From assembly GCA_951812805.1 (NCBI GenBank), contig CATOSZ010000001.1:1302001-1366000 (forward strand): a stretch of DNA of 64,000 bases. The letters run 5' to 3'. Both the position numbers and the translations under genes were made by a program. Every line of letters starts with the position of its first letter. Position 1 is the stretch's first letter. Of the stretch, positions 41,620 through 52,858 are shown piece after piece. The notes under the pieces are model-generated. The model had not been told where the DNA came from and searched no databases. It saw only the letters and a list, made by a program, of their open reading frames with translations. Source of the stretch: an uncultured Alphaproteobacteria bacterium (lineage in GTDB: Bacteria; Pseudomonadota; Alphaproteobacteria; GCA-2731375).

Positions 41620-41838
41620 CAAAGCCTTGTCGGATCAGTAGGTTGGAGGTGATCGGCGGGCCTATCGAGGCCGGAATCGGTTAATCGAAAATATTTGTCG
41701 AAATGGCCGTTCAGAGGCCATGAATCGGCTGGAAACGGATCGAAAAGGCCCATTTTCAGCCCCCTGAATTCGCGCCAAAATCGGCCATTTCCGGGAGCGT
41801 CGATTCGCGGTTGCCAAACCGAGGAACGGCGGCCGGGA
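41620..41838. other. Prophage/chromosome border, no gene seen
   Basis: Between the aminotransferase control region and the phage head gene I see no credible reading frame. The stretch is locally AT-richer and contains short words (ggccgatttt, aaatattt) also present beyond the other prophage fragment (56606-56720). Confidence 0.4.
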
Positions 41839-42600
41839 CTACGTCCTTTGATCGAGCAGGCGCTGGGCCTGCGCGGCGGGATCGACGAGTCCGACGTTGT
41901 GGGCGAAGCCCGGATCGATGCCGACCGGGATCCGGTGGATCTGTCCGTTGCGCCTGTCGAGCCAATCCCGGGTCCGGTCCCAGCCGTCGGGTGGGCGATC
42001 GGAGACGGCGTGACCGTAGCGCTCGAGATCGTCTTCGCCGAGCTGCTGGACGATGCAACGGCATTTCCAGCCGTTGGGCGGATAGTGGCTGTGCCAGAAG
42101 GGGTCGTCCCAGCGCAGCACGGTGCCATGCCAGGCCATGTGTTCGGGCCGGGTGCGCCTGTCCTGAACGGCGACGTAGCGGAGATAGGATAATCGGCCGG
42201 CGAGCCGTTCGATCTTTTCCCAGCGGCCATGGGCGTAGGCCATGCGGAGATTGGTGTCGAAGATGATGCGCAGACGATGGGGCGAGCCGAGTTGGACGAT
42301 CTGGCTCTCGCCGGTCAGGGGATCGATCATGCGCTCGCGGCCCCACCAGCCCTTGCGGCGCAGAATGGGTTCGAGTTCGCCCTGGAACCAGTCGTAGGTC
42401 TTGCCCTCGGCGACCGCCGCGTCCACGGCGGCGCGGATGTCCTCGAGAATGTCGAGCTGCGCCACCTTGGCGACGGTGAAGGAGGCGGTGTGCCGTGCGG
42501 CGTCGGTGTCGAGCCAGTGGTAGCCGATATGGTAGCCCTTGGCGCGGAAGTGCTCGATCGCCTCCAGGGGCGGGACGTCGAGGATCTCGGGGTCCGCCAT
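41839..42600 (-). CDS. Phage head morphogenesis protein (Mu gp30 / F-like)
   Basis: A 253-residue minor head protein. The C-terminal pattern of the SPP1 gp7 / Mu F group is present: 'RIIFDTNLRMAYAHGRWE' (about 120), 'RYVAVQDRRTRPEHMAWHG' (about 148) and the Cys-containing 'YPPNGWKCRC' (about 188-197). The family is often longer, so the end may have been lost at the prophage border. It follows the portal and a small gene in the Mu order (terminase, portal, head protein). Confidence 0.85.
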   Translation of the reverse strand: MADPEILDVPPLEAIEHFRAKGYHIGYHWLDTDAARHTASFTVAKVAQLDILEDIRAAVDAAVAEGKTYDWFQGELEPILRRKGWWGRERMIDPLTGESQIVQLGSPHRLRIIFDTNLRMAYAHGRWEKIERLAGRLSYLRYVAVQDRRTRPEHMAWHGTVLRWDDPFWHSHYPPNGWKCRCIVQQLGEDDLERYGHAVSDRPPDGWDRTRDWLDRRNGQIHRIPVGIDPGFAHNVGLVDPAAQAQRLLDQRT

Positions 42601-42609
42601 GATCGGTCT

Positions 42610-42816
42610 TCAGTTCAAGCCGCGGGGGGAGATGGGCGTGAGTTCGCCGACGGCGGCGGCAATCCATCCGCCGCCGTCCGCTTCCAGCACGGCGCCGGCG
42701 AGATCGCCGTGGTCGTCGTGGAGCATGTGTTGAACGCGGCCATTGCGCCGTCCCGCTGGCCAGCGCATCCAGTGGCCGGGCTGGATATCGTCTTGTGCGT
42801 CTTCGCGTCCGGCCAT
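42610..42816 (-). CDS. Small phage protein, 68 aa
   Basis: The ATG at 42816 is 3 bp after the portal stop codon, and the gene ends 9 bp before the head protein start, so it fits exactly in the late-gene run. The product is polar with Trp and His residues ('PGHWMRWPAGRRNGRVQHML') and no known domain. In Mu-like phages small genes of unknown role occur here. Confidence 0.6.
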   Translation of the reverse strand: MAGREDAQDDIQPGHWMRWPAGRRNGRVQHMLHDDHGDLAGAVLEADGGGWIAAAVGELTPISPRGLN

Positions 42817-42819
42817 GGC

Positions 42820-44307
42820 CTACTCTCCGCCCTCGGGTTCGCCCTGTCCGGCGATCTCGGCCGAGAAGGTCGTGCGGTGCAACGTGGTGGCCAGCTCGCT
42901 CGTGTCCATGGCGTTTTGCAACGCCTCGCCGTCGAGCCTTTGGCGGAATGTCGCGAATCCAGGGGCGTCGGTGGCGGCGTCGAGCACCGGCTGGACGATG
43001 GGCTCCATGATGCGTGTCCAGCCTTCGTCTTCGATCAGCGCGTCGACGGCCCGATCGATAGCGTCGCCCGCCCGCCTGGGTCCCGCGAGCGCCAGACGCT
43101 CCTCCTCGGCCCGCGCGGGCGGCGTCGAGGGCGCCGCCGCTTCCCATTCTCCCCCGTAGGTGCGCTCGACATAGGCTTGGGTCGGCTTGAGCTCGGACAT
43201 CCGGGCGACGATGTCATCGCGGTTCGCGCGGCGCTCCAGGTCTTCCGGCGGGGCGGTGTCGCGGATCAAGCGCGGCACGGCGGCGCCTGGGTGGTTCCAG
43301 TGGGTGAGCCAGGTGGCGAGGGAGTGCTGGAGGGCGGCGGAGAGGCGTCGTGCGTCGGCGGCGACGAGGCGTTGCAGCACCTCGGCATGGACCTCGGCCG
43401 TGGCCTGCCAGGGGCCGATCTCGCTGGTGGCGCGCTGGCCGAGCACGGCGTCGGCGATCATGCCGTCCATGGCGGCGGTGAACTCCTTGTAGTCGCCGCC
43501 GGCGCGGCGCTGGGAGTCGAGGGTCTCGATCTTCTGGCCCTCCTTGGTCACGACGCCGGCGCCGCCGATGACGGCGCTTACGGTTTCGAGCGCCAAGGCG
43601 ACCTCTTCGGGCGGGGCGTCGCCCCGGAGCGAGATCACGAGGGCGGGCATGCCGAACTTCTCCAGCGCGGTCGACCAGAAGCGGACACCCTGCCGCTTTA
43701 ACCAGACGGGCCAGAGGCACCAGCGGGCGACACCGGGGCCGTGCGGCTGGCCGCCGTGCTGGCGGGGCTGGCGCAGGACGGTGAACTTGGCCGGCGGCAG
43801 TTCGATTCCGCGCGGCCGGTCCCGGGCGATCAGCAACGGCGTGCCGTCGGGGCGGAAGCGGAATCGGGCGGGATCGCGCACCTTGAGATCGGCGAGGCGG
43901 GCACGGCCGCCGTCGATCTCCCAGAGGCACTCGGCGATGGCATAGCCGTACCAGACGGCGTGTAGCAGTTCCCGGCTGACGCGGTCGATCTCGATGGCCT
44001 CGAGTTGCCCGGCGAGGTCCTCGGCGGCGATGCGGTCGCGCCGCGCCGTGCCGCCGGGTTCGACCTCGAGCGGCGCGGCGGTGCCGGCGTCGAGGCGCTG
44101 GTCGAGCACGGCGCGGGCGTGGGGGTCGGTGAGCGCCGCCGTGGCGGCGGAGATCGAGGCGGGGTCGCTTCGCCACTGACGGGGATCGGCGGCGAACGCG
44201 CCCATCTCGTCGAGCCAGGCGCCGGCCCAGGCGCCGATACCCTCGCGGCCGGCCTCGGGCGCGGCGATCTCGGCCGTGTCGGGCGTCGCGGGGAGGTCTT
44301 TCGCCAT
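42820..44307 (-). CDS. Phage portal protein, DUF935 / Mu gp29-like
   Basis: A 495-residue portal-type protein that would form the dodecameric DNA gate in the phage head. Family marks are 'ELLHAVWYGYAIAECLWEIDGG' (about 110-131), 'RFWSTALEKFGMPALVISL' (about 205) and 'AMDGMIADAVLGQ' (about 278). The ATG at 44307 starts just after the terminase stop. Full length and in the expected place. Confidence 0.9.
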   Translation of the reverse strand: MAKDLPATPDTAEIAAPEAGREGIGAWAGAWLDEMGAFAADPRQWRSDPASISAATAALTDPHARAVLDQRLDAGTAAPLEVEPGGTARRDRIAAEDLAGQLEAIEIDRVSRELLHAVWYGYAIAECLWEIDGGRARLADLKVRDPARFRFRPDGTPLLIARDRPRGIELPPAKFTVLRQPRQHGGQPHGPGVARWCLWPVWLKRQGVRFWSTALEKFGMPALVISLRGDAPPEEVALALETVSAVIGGAGVVTKEGQKIETLDSQRRAGGDYKEFTAAMDGMIADAVLGQRATSEIGPWQATAEVHAEVLQRLVAADARRLSAALQHSLATWLTHWNHPGAAVPRLIRDTAPPEDLERRANRDDIVARMSELKPTQAYVERTYGGEWEAAAPSTPPARAEEERLALAGPRRAGDAIDRAVDALIEDEGWTRIMEPIVQPVLDAATDAPGFATFRQRLDGEALQNAMDTSELATTLHRTTFSAEIAGQGEPEGGE

Positions 44308-44309
44308 GC

Positions 44310-45389
44310 TCACCACCCGTTCAGAGCCGAGAGGGGCGAGCGCACGACGCCGAGTTCGTAGTCGATCTCATGGCCACTGCCGGGTCCCAGTCCATCGGGC
44401 GCGCGGAAGGCGGCGTGCCGGCGGTCCGTGGTCCAGGCCTCGAAGGGGCCGCGGGCCTGGGCAGCAGCGGCGCAGGCGAGCGCGAGGGCCCAGAAGCGGT
44501 CGCCGTGGCCGTCGGTGTCGGCTCGCTCGGCGGTCAGCCGGGGGGCGCCCGTGGGCCCGGCTTCGGCGCGCAGGCTGTGCAGGTCGCGCCGCAGCGCCTC
44601 GTCGGCGGGGATACGAATACGGTTGTCCTCGAAGGCCTCGCGCAGCGCGGTGGCGACGTCGAGCCGTTTGGGGGTCGTCATCAGCACGCCCTCGACGGTG
44701 AGGCCGCCGTGATCCTCGGCCAGCTGCTCGACGACGGCCTCGCCCATGCCGGTCTGATCGACGGCGATGCGGAGCGGGCGGTAGCGAGCGGCGAGCGTGC
44801 GCACGATCGCGCGCTGTTCGGAGAAGGAGATATCGCGCGCCGTCTGGATCTCGCGCAGCCACAAGACATCGCCGACCTTCTCGATGACGGCGGCGACCCA
44901 GAGATCGCGCCGCCGCGCGACATCGACGCCGATATAGGTGGTGCCGCCCGCATACAGTTCCGCTTTGCCGGCCTCCGCGTCCTCGGCATCGGTGATCGCC
45001 TTCCAGGCGAGCCAGGCGCCCGAGCCGGCCGAGGGCACGCAGTCGAGCTCCTGGGCGGCGCGGGCGCCGTATTCGGCACGCAACCCCGCCTCCCAGGCCG
45101 CCTCGGCCGCGCCCGTCCAGTGCTGCCCGGTAACCATGCAGATGCGCTTGTAAAGGCCCTCGTGAAGTGCGTCGGCCAGCGTGACGGTATGCAGCGCGCC
45201 CGGCTGGCGGCGCTCGGCGATATCGCGGCAGAGCGCGGCGAAGGGGTTGGCCTCGCCGTTATGAGTGGAGATCACGCGCACCGCGCCGCCCCACATGCGG
45301 GTCGCCAGCGCGGCGGTCAGCACGGCCTCGAGATCGTCGATGAAGGCGGCCTCGTCGATGACGGCAATATCGCCGGGCCGACCCTTGGA
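44310..45389 (-). CDS. Phage terminase large subunit (Mu gp28-like), 5' part cut off by IS21-A copy 3
   Basis: The frame enters directly from the IS end at 45389 and runs 359 codons to 44310. The Walker B segment 'DIAVIDEAAF' lies 8-17 residues from the break, so the Walker A half of the DNA-packaging ATPase is missing. The nuclease domain is complete: 'TYIGVDVARRRD' has the first Asp pair, 'IAVDQTGMG' the second, and the final Asp lies in 'GDRFWALALA'. The lost N-terminus is not found on the other side of the IS, where a tail gene starts instead. Confidence 0.88.
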   Translation of the reverse strand, partial: SKGRPGDIAVIDEAAFIDDLEAVLTAALATRMWGGAVRVISTHNGEANPFAALCRDIAERRQPGALHTVTLADALHEGLYKRICMVTGQHWTGAAEAAWEAGLRAEYGARAAQELDCVPSAGSGAWLAWKAITDAEDAEAGKAELYAGGTTYIGVDVARRRDLWVAAVIEKVGDVLWLREIQTARDISFSEQRAIVRTLAARYRPLRIAVDQTGMGEAVVEQLAEDHGGLTVEGVLMTTPKRLDVATALREAFEDNRIRIPADEALRRDLHSLRAEAGPTGAPRLTAERADTDGHGDRFWALALACAAAAQARGPFEAWTTDRRHAAFRAPDGLGPGSGHEIDYELGVVRSPLSALNGW

Positions 45390-46625
45390 TGTGAATCGGC
45401 ATGCAAAACTGACCCACTTTGGTGGGTTATGAGCGGTAAGAATTGACCCACCTGGAACGCTAGCATCCGCACGGAACAGTGCGGAGGAAAGAGCAGGTGG
45501 TATTGATGGAAAGCGTATTGAAGATCCGACGTTGGATATTACGGGAGGGTCGGAGTATCCGATCTGTATCTCGTCAGACTGGTTTGTCGCGGAACACGAT
45601 TAAGAAGTATCTGAAGGACGGCGATCCACCGAGCTATCAGCGGCGCGTTTCACCCGTCCGGCGTAAGCTTAGCGATGGCTTCGCCAGCCGGCTTCGGGCG
45701 CTCTTTGAGCAGGACCTGGGGCGCCCGCGCCGTGAGCGCCGGACGGCCAAGAAGCTTTATGAGCAGCTTGTGTCGGAAGGCTATAGCGGATCCTACTCGA
45801 CGGTTCAGAGGTTTGTCCGCGACCTGAAGCGTTCTGGCGCCGGATCGGGGGATGCGTTCATTCCGTTGCACTTTACGGCAGGTGACGCGCTCCAGTTTGA
45901 CTGGAGCACGGAATACGCTGTCCTGGGCGGTGTCGAGCAGAAGGTAAAGGTTGCCCACTTCCGCCTATGTCATAGCCGCAAGCCCTTTGTTGTTGCCTAT
46001 CCCAGCGAATCTCAGGAGATGGTGCTGGACGCCTTTGCACGGGCGATGTCTTTCTATGGCGGCGTACCGCGCCGGGTGATCATCGACAACCCCAAGACGA
46101 TGGTAACCTATGTTTCGCGCTCTAAGGACCGTGTGTTCCATCCGCGCTTTCTGGCGTTGATGAACCACTATGTGATGGAACCGGTTGCTTGCACACCCGC
46201 GGCGGGGTGGGAGAAGGGTCAGATTGAGAACCAGGTTGGGTTCCTGCGGGGACAGCTGTTTGCGCCCAAGCCCGCCTTTGACGATCTGGATGCGCTGAAC
46301 GGCTGGTTGCGTCTGCGCTGCGAGGAATTGGCGAATCGCGCCCACCCCGAACAATCGGATCGCAAGATCTCGGACGTGTTCGCAGACGAGTGCGCCGAAC
46401 TGCGTCCCCTGGGCCGGGCTTTTGACGGCTATGTTGAGAAGGCCGCTCGTGTCCGCTCTACCTGTCTGGTCCAATATGCCACCAATCGCTATAGCGTCCC
46501 CTCCCGGTTCGCCGGGGAGCTTGTCTCTCTGCGCGCCTATGCGGACCGGATCGTGGTTGTGTCAGGGCAGAATGTGATTGCCGAGCACAAGCGCCGCTTT
46601 ACCCGCAACGCCAGCTATTTCGAGC

Positions 46626-48062
46626 CAGCAGTTCTCATTATGGCTCTTGTTTCTGTCTCCTGGGTGATACTCGCTTGGGGTTCGGTTTCGGTTCAGAGGC
46701 TGGCTCTGGCAGGCGGTGGCTGCCCAGTGATGAGGGTCCGCACGAGGGCCGCCCAGGAGGGGAAGACGATGTAGCTGGTAATGGTGCGTAAGTGTTCGAA
46801 GAAGCGCCGACGTGAGCCAAGGGCGCCGCGGGCCTTTTCCCAGACGGCTTCGAGGATCTCGCACACGCCGTGGCAGGCGAAGGCGAAGAGGTTCATGGTG
46901 GCGAGCAGGGCCGAGAGGTTCTGTTTGCCATGTCCGAAGTTGTGCTCGAGATTGTAGCCGTTGTTCTTGAGCACGTTGAAGGTCTCGTTCTCGATCTTCC
47001 AACGGGCCCGCCCGCAGGCGGCGAGTTCGGCGACGTTGCTCCGGTCGACAGCGATGTCGGTGACGAAGCTGTTGCGGTACGTGACCTTTCCGGCCTTGTT
47101 GACGATCTCGATGTTGAGCCAGTTGACCCGGAGCGCGTCCTTACCGTCGCGGATCGGCACGTCGGCGAGCCAACGGTAGCGATGGGTCTGGAAGCCACGG
47201 CCTTTCTTGACCCGTTCCTCGTGGATCGGCAGTTCGATGCCGTCGAGCCATTCGTGGAGCGTCGGATGCGAGCCTGGCTTGGCGACGAACAGGAAGTTGC
47301 CGCCAACCGCTTGAACGGCCTCGCAAATCGGCTGGCGGGAATAGAGATCGTCGCCGAGATAGATCGGCTTCAGCCGGGCCAGGCCGGGCCCGTGCGCGAC
47401 CAGCCAGCGCCGCGTCGCCCGGCTTTCGCAGTCCTGCTTCTCCCCGCCATCCTGGGGAACGACGAACTCCGGAGCCAGCGGTATCGCCCGGGCGTGGCCC
47501 GGGGCGACAAGCGCTGCCGTGACCATGTTGTGGTGATACTCCACGGCCCCGTCGTTGCGCTTGCGCTGCGAGCAGTTGGGGCAGGAGATCTTCCGCGAGC
47601 AGAAATATTCGGTGCCGTCGAGCGCGACCAGGAGATGGCCGTCCAGGCGTCGGAAGGGGCCGAGCCCACCGCCCGCCTCCAGACGTTCCAGCAGGGACGA
47701 GAAGAGCGGATAGAGCCTGTCCGGCACCACCGGGTCCAGCATCGCCCGGATCTGGTTGTCCGTCGGGATCCGCGACATGGAGAACAAGCTCTCACAATTC
47801 GAGCGCCCGTGCGCCCGCGCCAACGTGCGCTGATGGGACAGGAACGAGGGGCTCTGCATGAAGAACAGCGAGAAGGCCGAAAGCCCGAAGTCGGCCATGT
47901 CATAGCGGCTGTTGCTCCCCGTCCGCTTGTCCGGGAAGGACCCGCAGAGCGAGCGCAACTCCAATATCAGGTCTTTGAGCACCTTCATCGCCACTTTGAA
48001 TCAGAAACCGGGCTCCTTGCATAGGAAAAAATCAACGCAAATCGCCAAAATGAGAATTGCTG
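46626..48062 (-). mobile_element. ISNCY/ISDol1-like element
   Basis: A 1,437-bp element with ends CAGCAGTTCTCATT / CAGCAATTCTCATT and a 9-bp duplication atttcgagc (46617-46625, 48063-48071). One transposase gene on the minus strand. It is the only copy in the window. The family name is tentative. Confidence 0.8.
46693..47994 (-). CDS. DDE transposase, ISNCY/ISDol1-like
   Basis: A 433-residue transposase. The N-terminal 'MADFGLSAFSLFFMQSPSFL' and 'IPTDNQIRAMLD' resemble, from memory, the ISDol1-type group. The catalytic series is Asp in 'LLVALDGTEYF', Asp in 'IYLGDDLYS' and Glu in 'RWKIENETFNV'. A CxxC pair ('CPNCSQRK', about residue 138) suggests a small zinc site. Intact. Confidence 0.82.
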   Translation of the reverse strand: MAMKVLKDLILELRSLCGSFPDKRTGSNSRYDMADFGLSAFSLFFMQSPSFLSHQRTLARAHGRSNCESLFSMSRIPTDNQIRAMLDPVVPDRLYPLFSSLLERLEAGGGLGPFRRLDGHLLVALDGTEYFCSRKISCPNCSQRKRNDGAVEYHHNMVTAALVAPGHARAIPLAPEFVVPQDGGEKQDCESRATRRWLVAHGPGLARLKPIYLGDDLYSRQPICEAVQAVGGNFLFVAKPGSHPTLHEWLDGIELPIHEERVKKGRGFQTHRYRWLADVPIRDGKDALRVNWLNIEIVNKAGKVTYRNSFVTDIAVDRSNVAELAACGRARWKIENETFNVLKNNGYNLEHNFGHGKQNLSALLATMNLFAFACHGVCEILEAVWEKARGALGSRRRFFEHLRTITSYIVFPSWAALVRTLITGQPPPARASL

Positions 48063-48512
48063 ATTTCGAGCCCTGGCATTACCTGCCCCTACTCGACCGC
48101 AAGCCCGGCGCGCTGAGAGATGGCGCGCCCTTTGTGGGTTGGCAATTGCCTGAGGCGATGCACCGGGTCAGGGCGCATTACATGGCCGGCAAAGGCGGGG
48201 ACCGGGAGTTTGTCGATCTGCTCCTGCTGGCCCAGGATCACGGGATCGAGGTGGTCGAGATAGCCTGTGAACTGGCCGTGGAGCAGAACACGCTGCGCCT
48301 TCCGGCCATCATCAATCTGATCAACCAACTGGTGGAGCCGGTCATCGCGCCATGGGGCGAGAGCCACGCCTATCCGCAACTGACCTTGCGGCCCGAAGCG
48401 GACTGCATGCGGATTTCGGTAGTTCCGGACGGCGGTTTCAGTAAGTCCTGGCCACCGATTTCATAAAGTCCCGGCCGGTTCCGGGAGTTTGGCTTCGGGT
48501 GCCTTGTTGCCG

Positions 48513-49289
48513 TCAGTCGGGATTGTTTTCCGTTGTGGTTGGCTGGGTCAAGTCGGTCGTCGATTTCTTCTTTCGCATGCTGTCGCCTTTCAAGCCGATG
48601 CGGTGGGCGTTGTGGATGACGCGGTCGAGGATGGCGTCGGCGATGGTGGCCTCGCCGATCAGGTCGTGCCAGGCGGTCACGGGGATCTGCGCGGTGATGA
48701 GGGTTGAGCGTCGGTGGTATCGTTCCTCGCAGATTTCCAGGAGATCGAGGCGCTGGCGGTCGGTCAGGCCATGGGTTCCCCAGTCGTCGAGGACGAGCAG
48801 CTGGACCCGGGCGAGGCGGTCGATCAGGCGGGGCAGCCGGCCGTCGAGGCGGGCCATGGCGAGGTCCTCGAAGAGCCTGGGCATGCGGACGTAGAGGACG
48901 GAATGATCGAGCCTGGCGGCCTGATGGGCGATGGCACAGGCGAGCCATGTCTTGCCGGTTCCGGTCTGGCCGGTGACGATGAGGTTCTCGTGTGCCTTGA
49001 GCCAGACGCCCTGGGCGAGAGAGAGGACGGCGCGGCGGTCGAGGCCTCGTTCGGCGGCGAAGTCGATGTCCTCGATGCAGGCCTCGGGGAAGCGTAGCCT
49101 GGCCTGTCTGAGGCGGTTGGCGAGGCGCTTGTCGGCGCGGGTGGCGGCCTCGCGGTCGAGCATGAGGGCGAGCCAGTCCTCGCGGTTCAATTCCGATGAT
49201 TGGCCTCGCTCGGCCATGTCGCGGTAAGCCTCTGCCATGCCCTTGAAGCCGAGGGCCTGCATCTGGTCGAGGGTCGGGTGTGTCAGCAT
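48513..49289 (-). CDS. istB: IstB (IS21-B copy 3)
   Basis: An intact 258-residue helper ATPase, same protein as in copies 1 and 2. Its usual partner gene upstream is interrupted by the IS66-like element, so its expression now depends on other promoters. Confidence 0.93.
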   Translation of the reverse strand: MLTHPTLDQMQALGFKGMAEAYRDMAERGQSSELNREDWLALMLDREAATRADKRLANRLRQARLRFPEACIEDIDFAAERGLDRRAVLSLAQGVWLKAHENLIVTGQTGTGKTWLACAIAHQAARLDHSVLYVRMPRLFEDLAMARLDGRLPRLIDRLARVQLLVLDDWGTHGLTDRQRLDLLEICEERYHRRSTLITAQIPVTAWHDLIGEATIADAILDRVIHNAHRIGLKGDSMRKKKSTTDLTQPTTTENNPD

Positions 49290-49488
49290 GAGGTGTCTTC
49301 TCCTGGTTATCGGTAGTAGCCGGGGCCGCGGATGTTGGTGTGTGGCGGCAGCGGCAGAAGCGGTTCGCGCTCGGGGCGTGTGCGATCGAGGCCGGACTTG
49401 AGGATGGCGGCGAGCGATGAGTAGCTGGTCGTGTTGATGGTGAGCGCGCGTGCGCAGGCGGCCTCGACGCGTTCCGGTTCGTATCGGC

Positions 49489-51259
49489 GTAACCGGGGCA
49501 AAAGGCCGGGCCTGGGGACGGGGGGATCTGGCCTGGGTATAGGGGTGAGTCTCAACGGCCACATCTTGTGAGGCTTCCGCGTCAAGTGACCAGATATCGA
49601 TGTTCGCGGCGGGAGGTCTGTGATTCGATCCCGTCATGGCCGAATCGCTTCCGGATCTCGACGATCTTGATGTCGCCGCCCTGAAGGCGCTGGTTCTGAC
49701 GCTGCTTGAGGAGCAGGCGGCCCTGCGTGCCGAGAACGCGACATTGCGCGAAGAGATCCGCCGTCTCAAAGGCCTTTCCGGGCCACCGGATATCAAGCCG
49801 AGCGGCATGGACAAGCAGGCCGTATCCCGGGGCCGGACGGGGCGGAAGGCGGGACGGCGGGCCAAGAAGGGCCGGGTTCCCATCGACGAGAGGCGGATCG
49901 TCCGGGCCGCCGTGCCGGCGGGCTCGCGCTTCAAGGGCTATGAAGACTATCTGGTTCAGGACCTGCTCTGCCGGCCGAACACTGTCCTGTTACGCCGCGA
50001 GCGCTGGCTGACGCCCGAGGGGGCCACGATCGTGGCGCCGCTGCCGGCGGGGACGCGCGGCCACTTCGGCCCGGCGCTCAGGCGTTTCGTGCTGGCGCTC
50101 TATCATGGCGGCCAGACCAGCGCGGAGCGCTTGGCGCGGCTCTTGGACGACCTCGGCATCAAGATCTCCAAGCGCCAGGTGGTGCGGTTGTTGAACGAGG
50201 GCCATGACGGCTTCGTCGCCGAGGGCGAGGCGGTGCTGCGCGCCGGCCTGGAGACGGCGCCCTGGATCAGCGTCGACGATACCGGCGCCCGCCACGCCAA
50301 CCGCAACGGGGTGACGAGCGGGATCGGCAACGACGCCTTCGCTTGGTTCGCCACGACGTTTTCCAAGAGCCGCTTGAACTTCCTGGAACGGCTGCGGGCC
50401 GGCCACGCGGACTATGTGCTCAATGCCGCCGCCTTCGCCTACATGGCCGAGCGCGACCTGGCCGCATCGGTGATCGCCCGTCTGGCCGAGGGCTGCCCGC
50501 GGCGCTTCACCAACGAAGATGCCTGGCTGGCCCACCTGGGGCGGCTCGCCATCACCGGGCACGGGGACGGGCGCGGGGCCGCGCGGACCGCCACCGAGGG
50601 GGCGCTGTGGGGCGCCATCGCCGCGCACGGCCTGCTCAGGGGCACGGCCGCGGGCGCCTGCGTCGTCCTGAGTGACGATGCTGGCCAGTTCAACGTCGGC
50701 CGCCACGCGCTCTGCTGGGTCCATGCGGAGCGCTTGATCCACAAGCTGATGACCTTCTCCCGGAGCCAGCGGCGCGAGAAGGAACACATCCAGGCACGGC
50801 TCTGGCAACTCTACGCCGATCTCAAAGCCTATCGCGAAAGGCCGGCGCCAGGACGGCGGGCCCACCTGGCATGCCGCTTCGATGCGCTCTTCGCGACCAA
50901 GACCGGATTCCTCCGCCTCGACCGGCTCCTGGCTCGCCTGCATGCCAACCGCGACGAACTGCTCGTCGTCCTCGACCGCCCGGAGGTCCCGCTCAACACC
51001 AACGGCGCGGAACGCGACATCCGCGCCATGGTCACAAGGCGAAAATTCTCCGGCGGCACACGCTCCGAGGACGGCAAGCAGGCCCGAGACACATTCCTCG
51101 GCCTCTACAAGACCTGCCAGAAACTTGGCCTCTCCTTCTGGGATTATCTCGGCGACCGCCTCAAGGTCCCCGGCGCCCCACCCGTGCCCCCACTGCCGAT
51201 CCTCGTCAGACAACGCTGCATCGAAATGGCTTGACCGCCCGGGGTTTTGCCCCTGTTAC
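49489..51259 (+). mobile_element. IS66-family element, ISBst12-like
   Basis: A 1,771-bp element with ends GTAACCGGGGCAAAA / GTAACAGGGGCAAAA and an 8-bp duplication, as usual for IS66. Only one transposase gene is present, without tnpA and tnpB, which fits the ISBst12 subgroup. It is the innermost element of the stack. Confidence 0.92.
49636..51234 (+). CDS. IS66-family transposase (ISBst12-like)
   Basis: A 532-residue DDE transposase. A coiled-coil N-terminus ('[22 protein letters not shown]', about 25-46, a leucine-zipper-like run) is followed by a basic region. The core has Asp in '[11 protein letters not shown]' (about 211), Asp in '[10 protein letters not shown]' (about 342) and Glu in '[13 protein letters not shown]' (about 457). 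It ends with the usual IS66 C-terminal helical tail. Intact. Confidence 0.94.
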   Translation: MAESLPDLDDLDVAALKALVLTLLEEQAALRAENATLREEIRRLKGLSGPPDIKPSGMDKQAVSRGRTGRKAGRRAKKGRVPIDERRIVRAAVPAGSRFKGYEDYLVQDLLCRPNTVLLRRERWLTPEGATIVAPLPAGTRGHFGPALRRFVLALYHGGQTSAERLARLLDDLGIKISKRQVVRLLNEGHDGFVAEGEAVLRAGLETAPWISVDDTGARHANRNGVTSGIGNDAFAWFATTFSKSRLNFLERLRAGHADYVLNAAAFAYMAERDLAASVIARLAEGCPRRFTNEDAWLAHLGRLAITGHGDGRGAARTATEGALWGAIAAHGLLRGTAAGACVVLSDDAGQFNVGRHALCWVHAERLIHKLMTFSRSQRREKEHIQARLWQLYADLKAYRERPAPGRRAHLACRFDALFATKTGFLRLDRLLARLHANRDELLVVLDRPEVPLNTNGAERDIRAMVTRRKFSGGTRSEDGKQARDTFLGLYKTCQKLGLSFWDYLGDRLKVPGAPPVPPLPILVRQRCIEMA

Positions 51260-52858
51260 GTATCGGCGGGCGAGCGACAAGACGCCCATGGCGCTGCGAT
51301 AGCCTTGCTCGGGATGGGGCCGATCGCGGATCATCCGCTCGACCAGGAGGGCGGCGTTGGGGCCGATGCGGCTGGCCTGGTCGATCAGGCTTTGTGGCGT
51401 TCGCTCGGCATAGCGCTGGTGCGCCTTGGGCATGTGGGCCGGGATCGTGGCATGGCCGCCATGCGGTGAGCGGCGGAGATGGCTGGCGACGCGCTTGTGG
51501 TTGTGGAAGATCTCGACCGTGCGGTGAGTGAGCCGGACTTGGACCTTGCGGCCGATCAGGCCGTGCGGCACGGAGTAGAAGCTGCGCTCGACGTCGACGT
51601 GATAGTCGGAATGGACCTTGGCGGTCTTCCATTCGGCATATTCGAAGGGCGTCGTCGGCAGGGGTGCCAGGGCCTCGCGCTCGATGGCCTCGAACATCTG
51701 GCGCCGGCTCTTTCCAAGGTTGCGCATGGGCCGCTCGTTGAGCTCCTCGAGGAGGTCGCGGATCGCCCGGTTGAGCTGGTCGAGGGAGAAGAAGCGCGTA
51801 TTGCGCAGTCTTGCCAGGATCCAGCGCTCGACGACCTGGACGGCGACTTCGACCTTGGCCTTGTCGCGCGGCTTGCGGACCCGGGTCGGCAGGACGGTGG
51901 TGTCGTAGTGCTCGGCGAGCGCGGCGAAGGTCGGGTTGAGGGTCGGCTCGAACCAGAGCGGCTTGGCGACGCCGGCCTTGAGGTTATCGCAGACGATGCT
52001 CTTGGGCACGCCGCCGAAGTAGGCGAGCGCCCGGCATTGTCCGGCGACCCAGTCGGGCAGGCGCTGGGTCAGGCTGGCGGTGGCGAAGGTGAGCGAGGAA
52101 GCGCCCAGCACGGCGACGAAGATCTGCGCGTCGTGCACCTCGCCGGTCTCGGGGTCGACGATGTCCACCGTCTGGCCGGCATAATCGGTCTGCATGACCG
52201 CACCGGCCTCGTGGCGGTTGCGCCAGGTGGCGCCGGTGCGCCGCTTGAACGCCGTGAAGGCTTCGCAGAACCAGGTGTAGCCGTAGCCATCGGGATGTGA
52301 GGCGCGGTATTCCTGCCAGAGCAGGGTCAGCGTCACCCCCTTGCGCTTCAGCTCGGCCGCGACCGTCGGCCAGTGCGGCTCGCACCTGTCGCGCGGGGGC
52401 CGGCCCATGCGGCGGAACAGCGTCTCTTGCAGGACCGCGTCGTCCTCGTATTCCGCCGGCAGCGGCCAGGCGGTAAGGCCGACCTCGCGGGCCCGCAGCA
52501 AATAGGTCGACACTGTCGTCTTGGAGACCTTCAGCCGTTCCGCCACCTCTCGCGCCGAGAGGCCTTGGTCATGCGTCAGCCGCAGGATCGTTCGTGCATC
52601 TCTCACCGTCGTTCGTCTCGTCTGCTTCCGTCTGGGCATGTCCCCTCCCGGCAAAAGCCAAGAGGTAGACGCCGAGACGGCGCACCCGAAAGCTGAACTC
52701 AGATCGCCCCGTGATGCTGTCCGGGACTTTCCGGAATCACTGGCCGCGACTTACTGAAATCTCTGGCCAGGACTTTCCGTAATCGGTGTCCGGGACTTTC
52801 CGAAACGCGCAGACTGCAAGCGCTATGAGACGCTGTGCGTTGCCGGGGAGGCCGTCGC

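Larger units (their letters stand above)
49307..52639 (-). pseudogene. istA: istA of IS21-B copy 3, split by an IS66-like element (join 49307..49488, 51268..52639)
   Basis: The break lies after codon 457 or so, beyond the catalytic core. The octamer gtatcggc is present on both sides (49481-49488, 51260-51267). The two parts sum to 1,554 bp, the intact length. The truncated product lacks about 60 C-terminal residues. Confidence 0.92.
48408..52811 (-). mobile_element. IS21-B copy 3, inside istA of IS21-A copy 3 and split by an IS66-like element
   Basis: Ends as in the other copies, and a 7-bp duplication gactgca (48401-48407, 52812-52818). After removal of the IS66-like element and its 8-bp duplication the length is exactly 2,625 bp. 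istB is intact and istA broken. Confidence 0.93.
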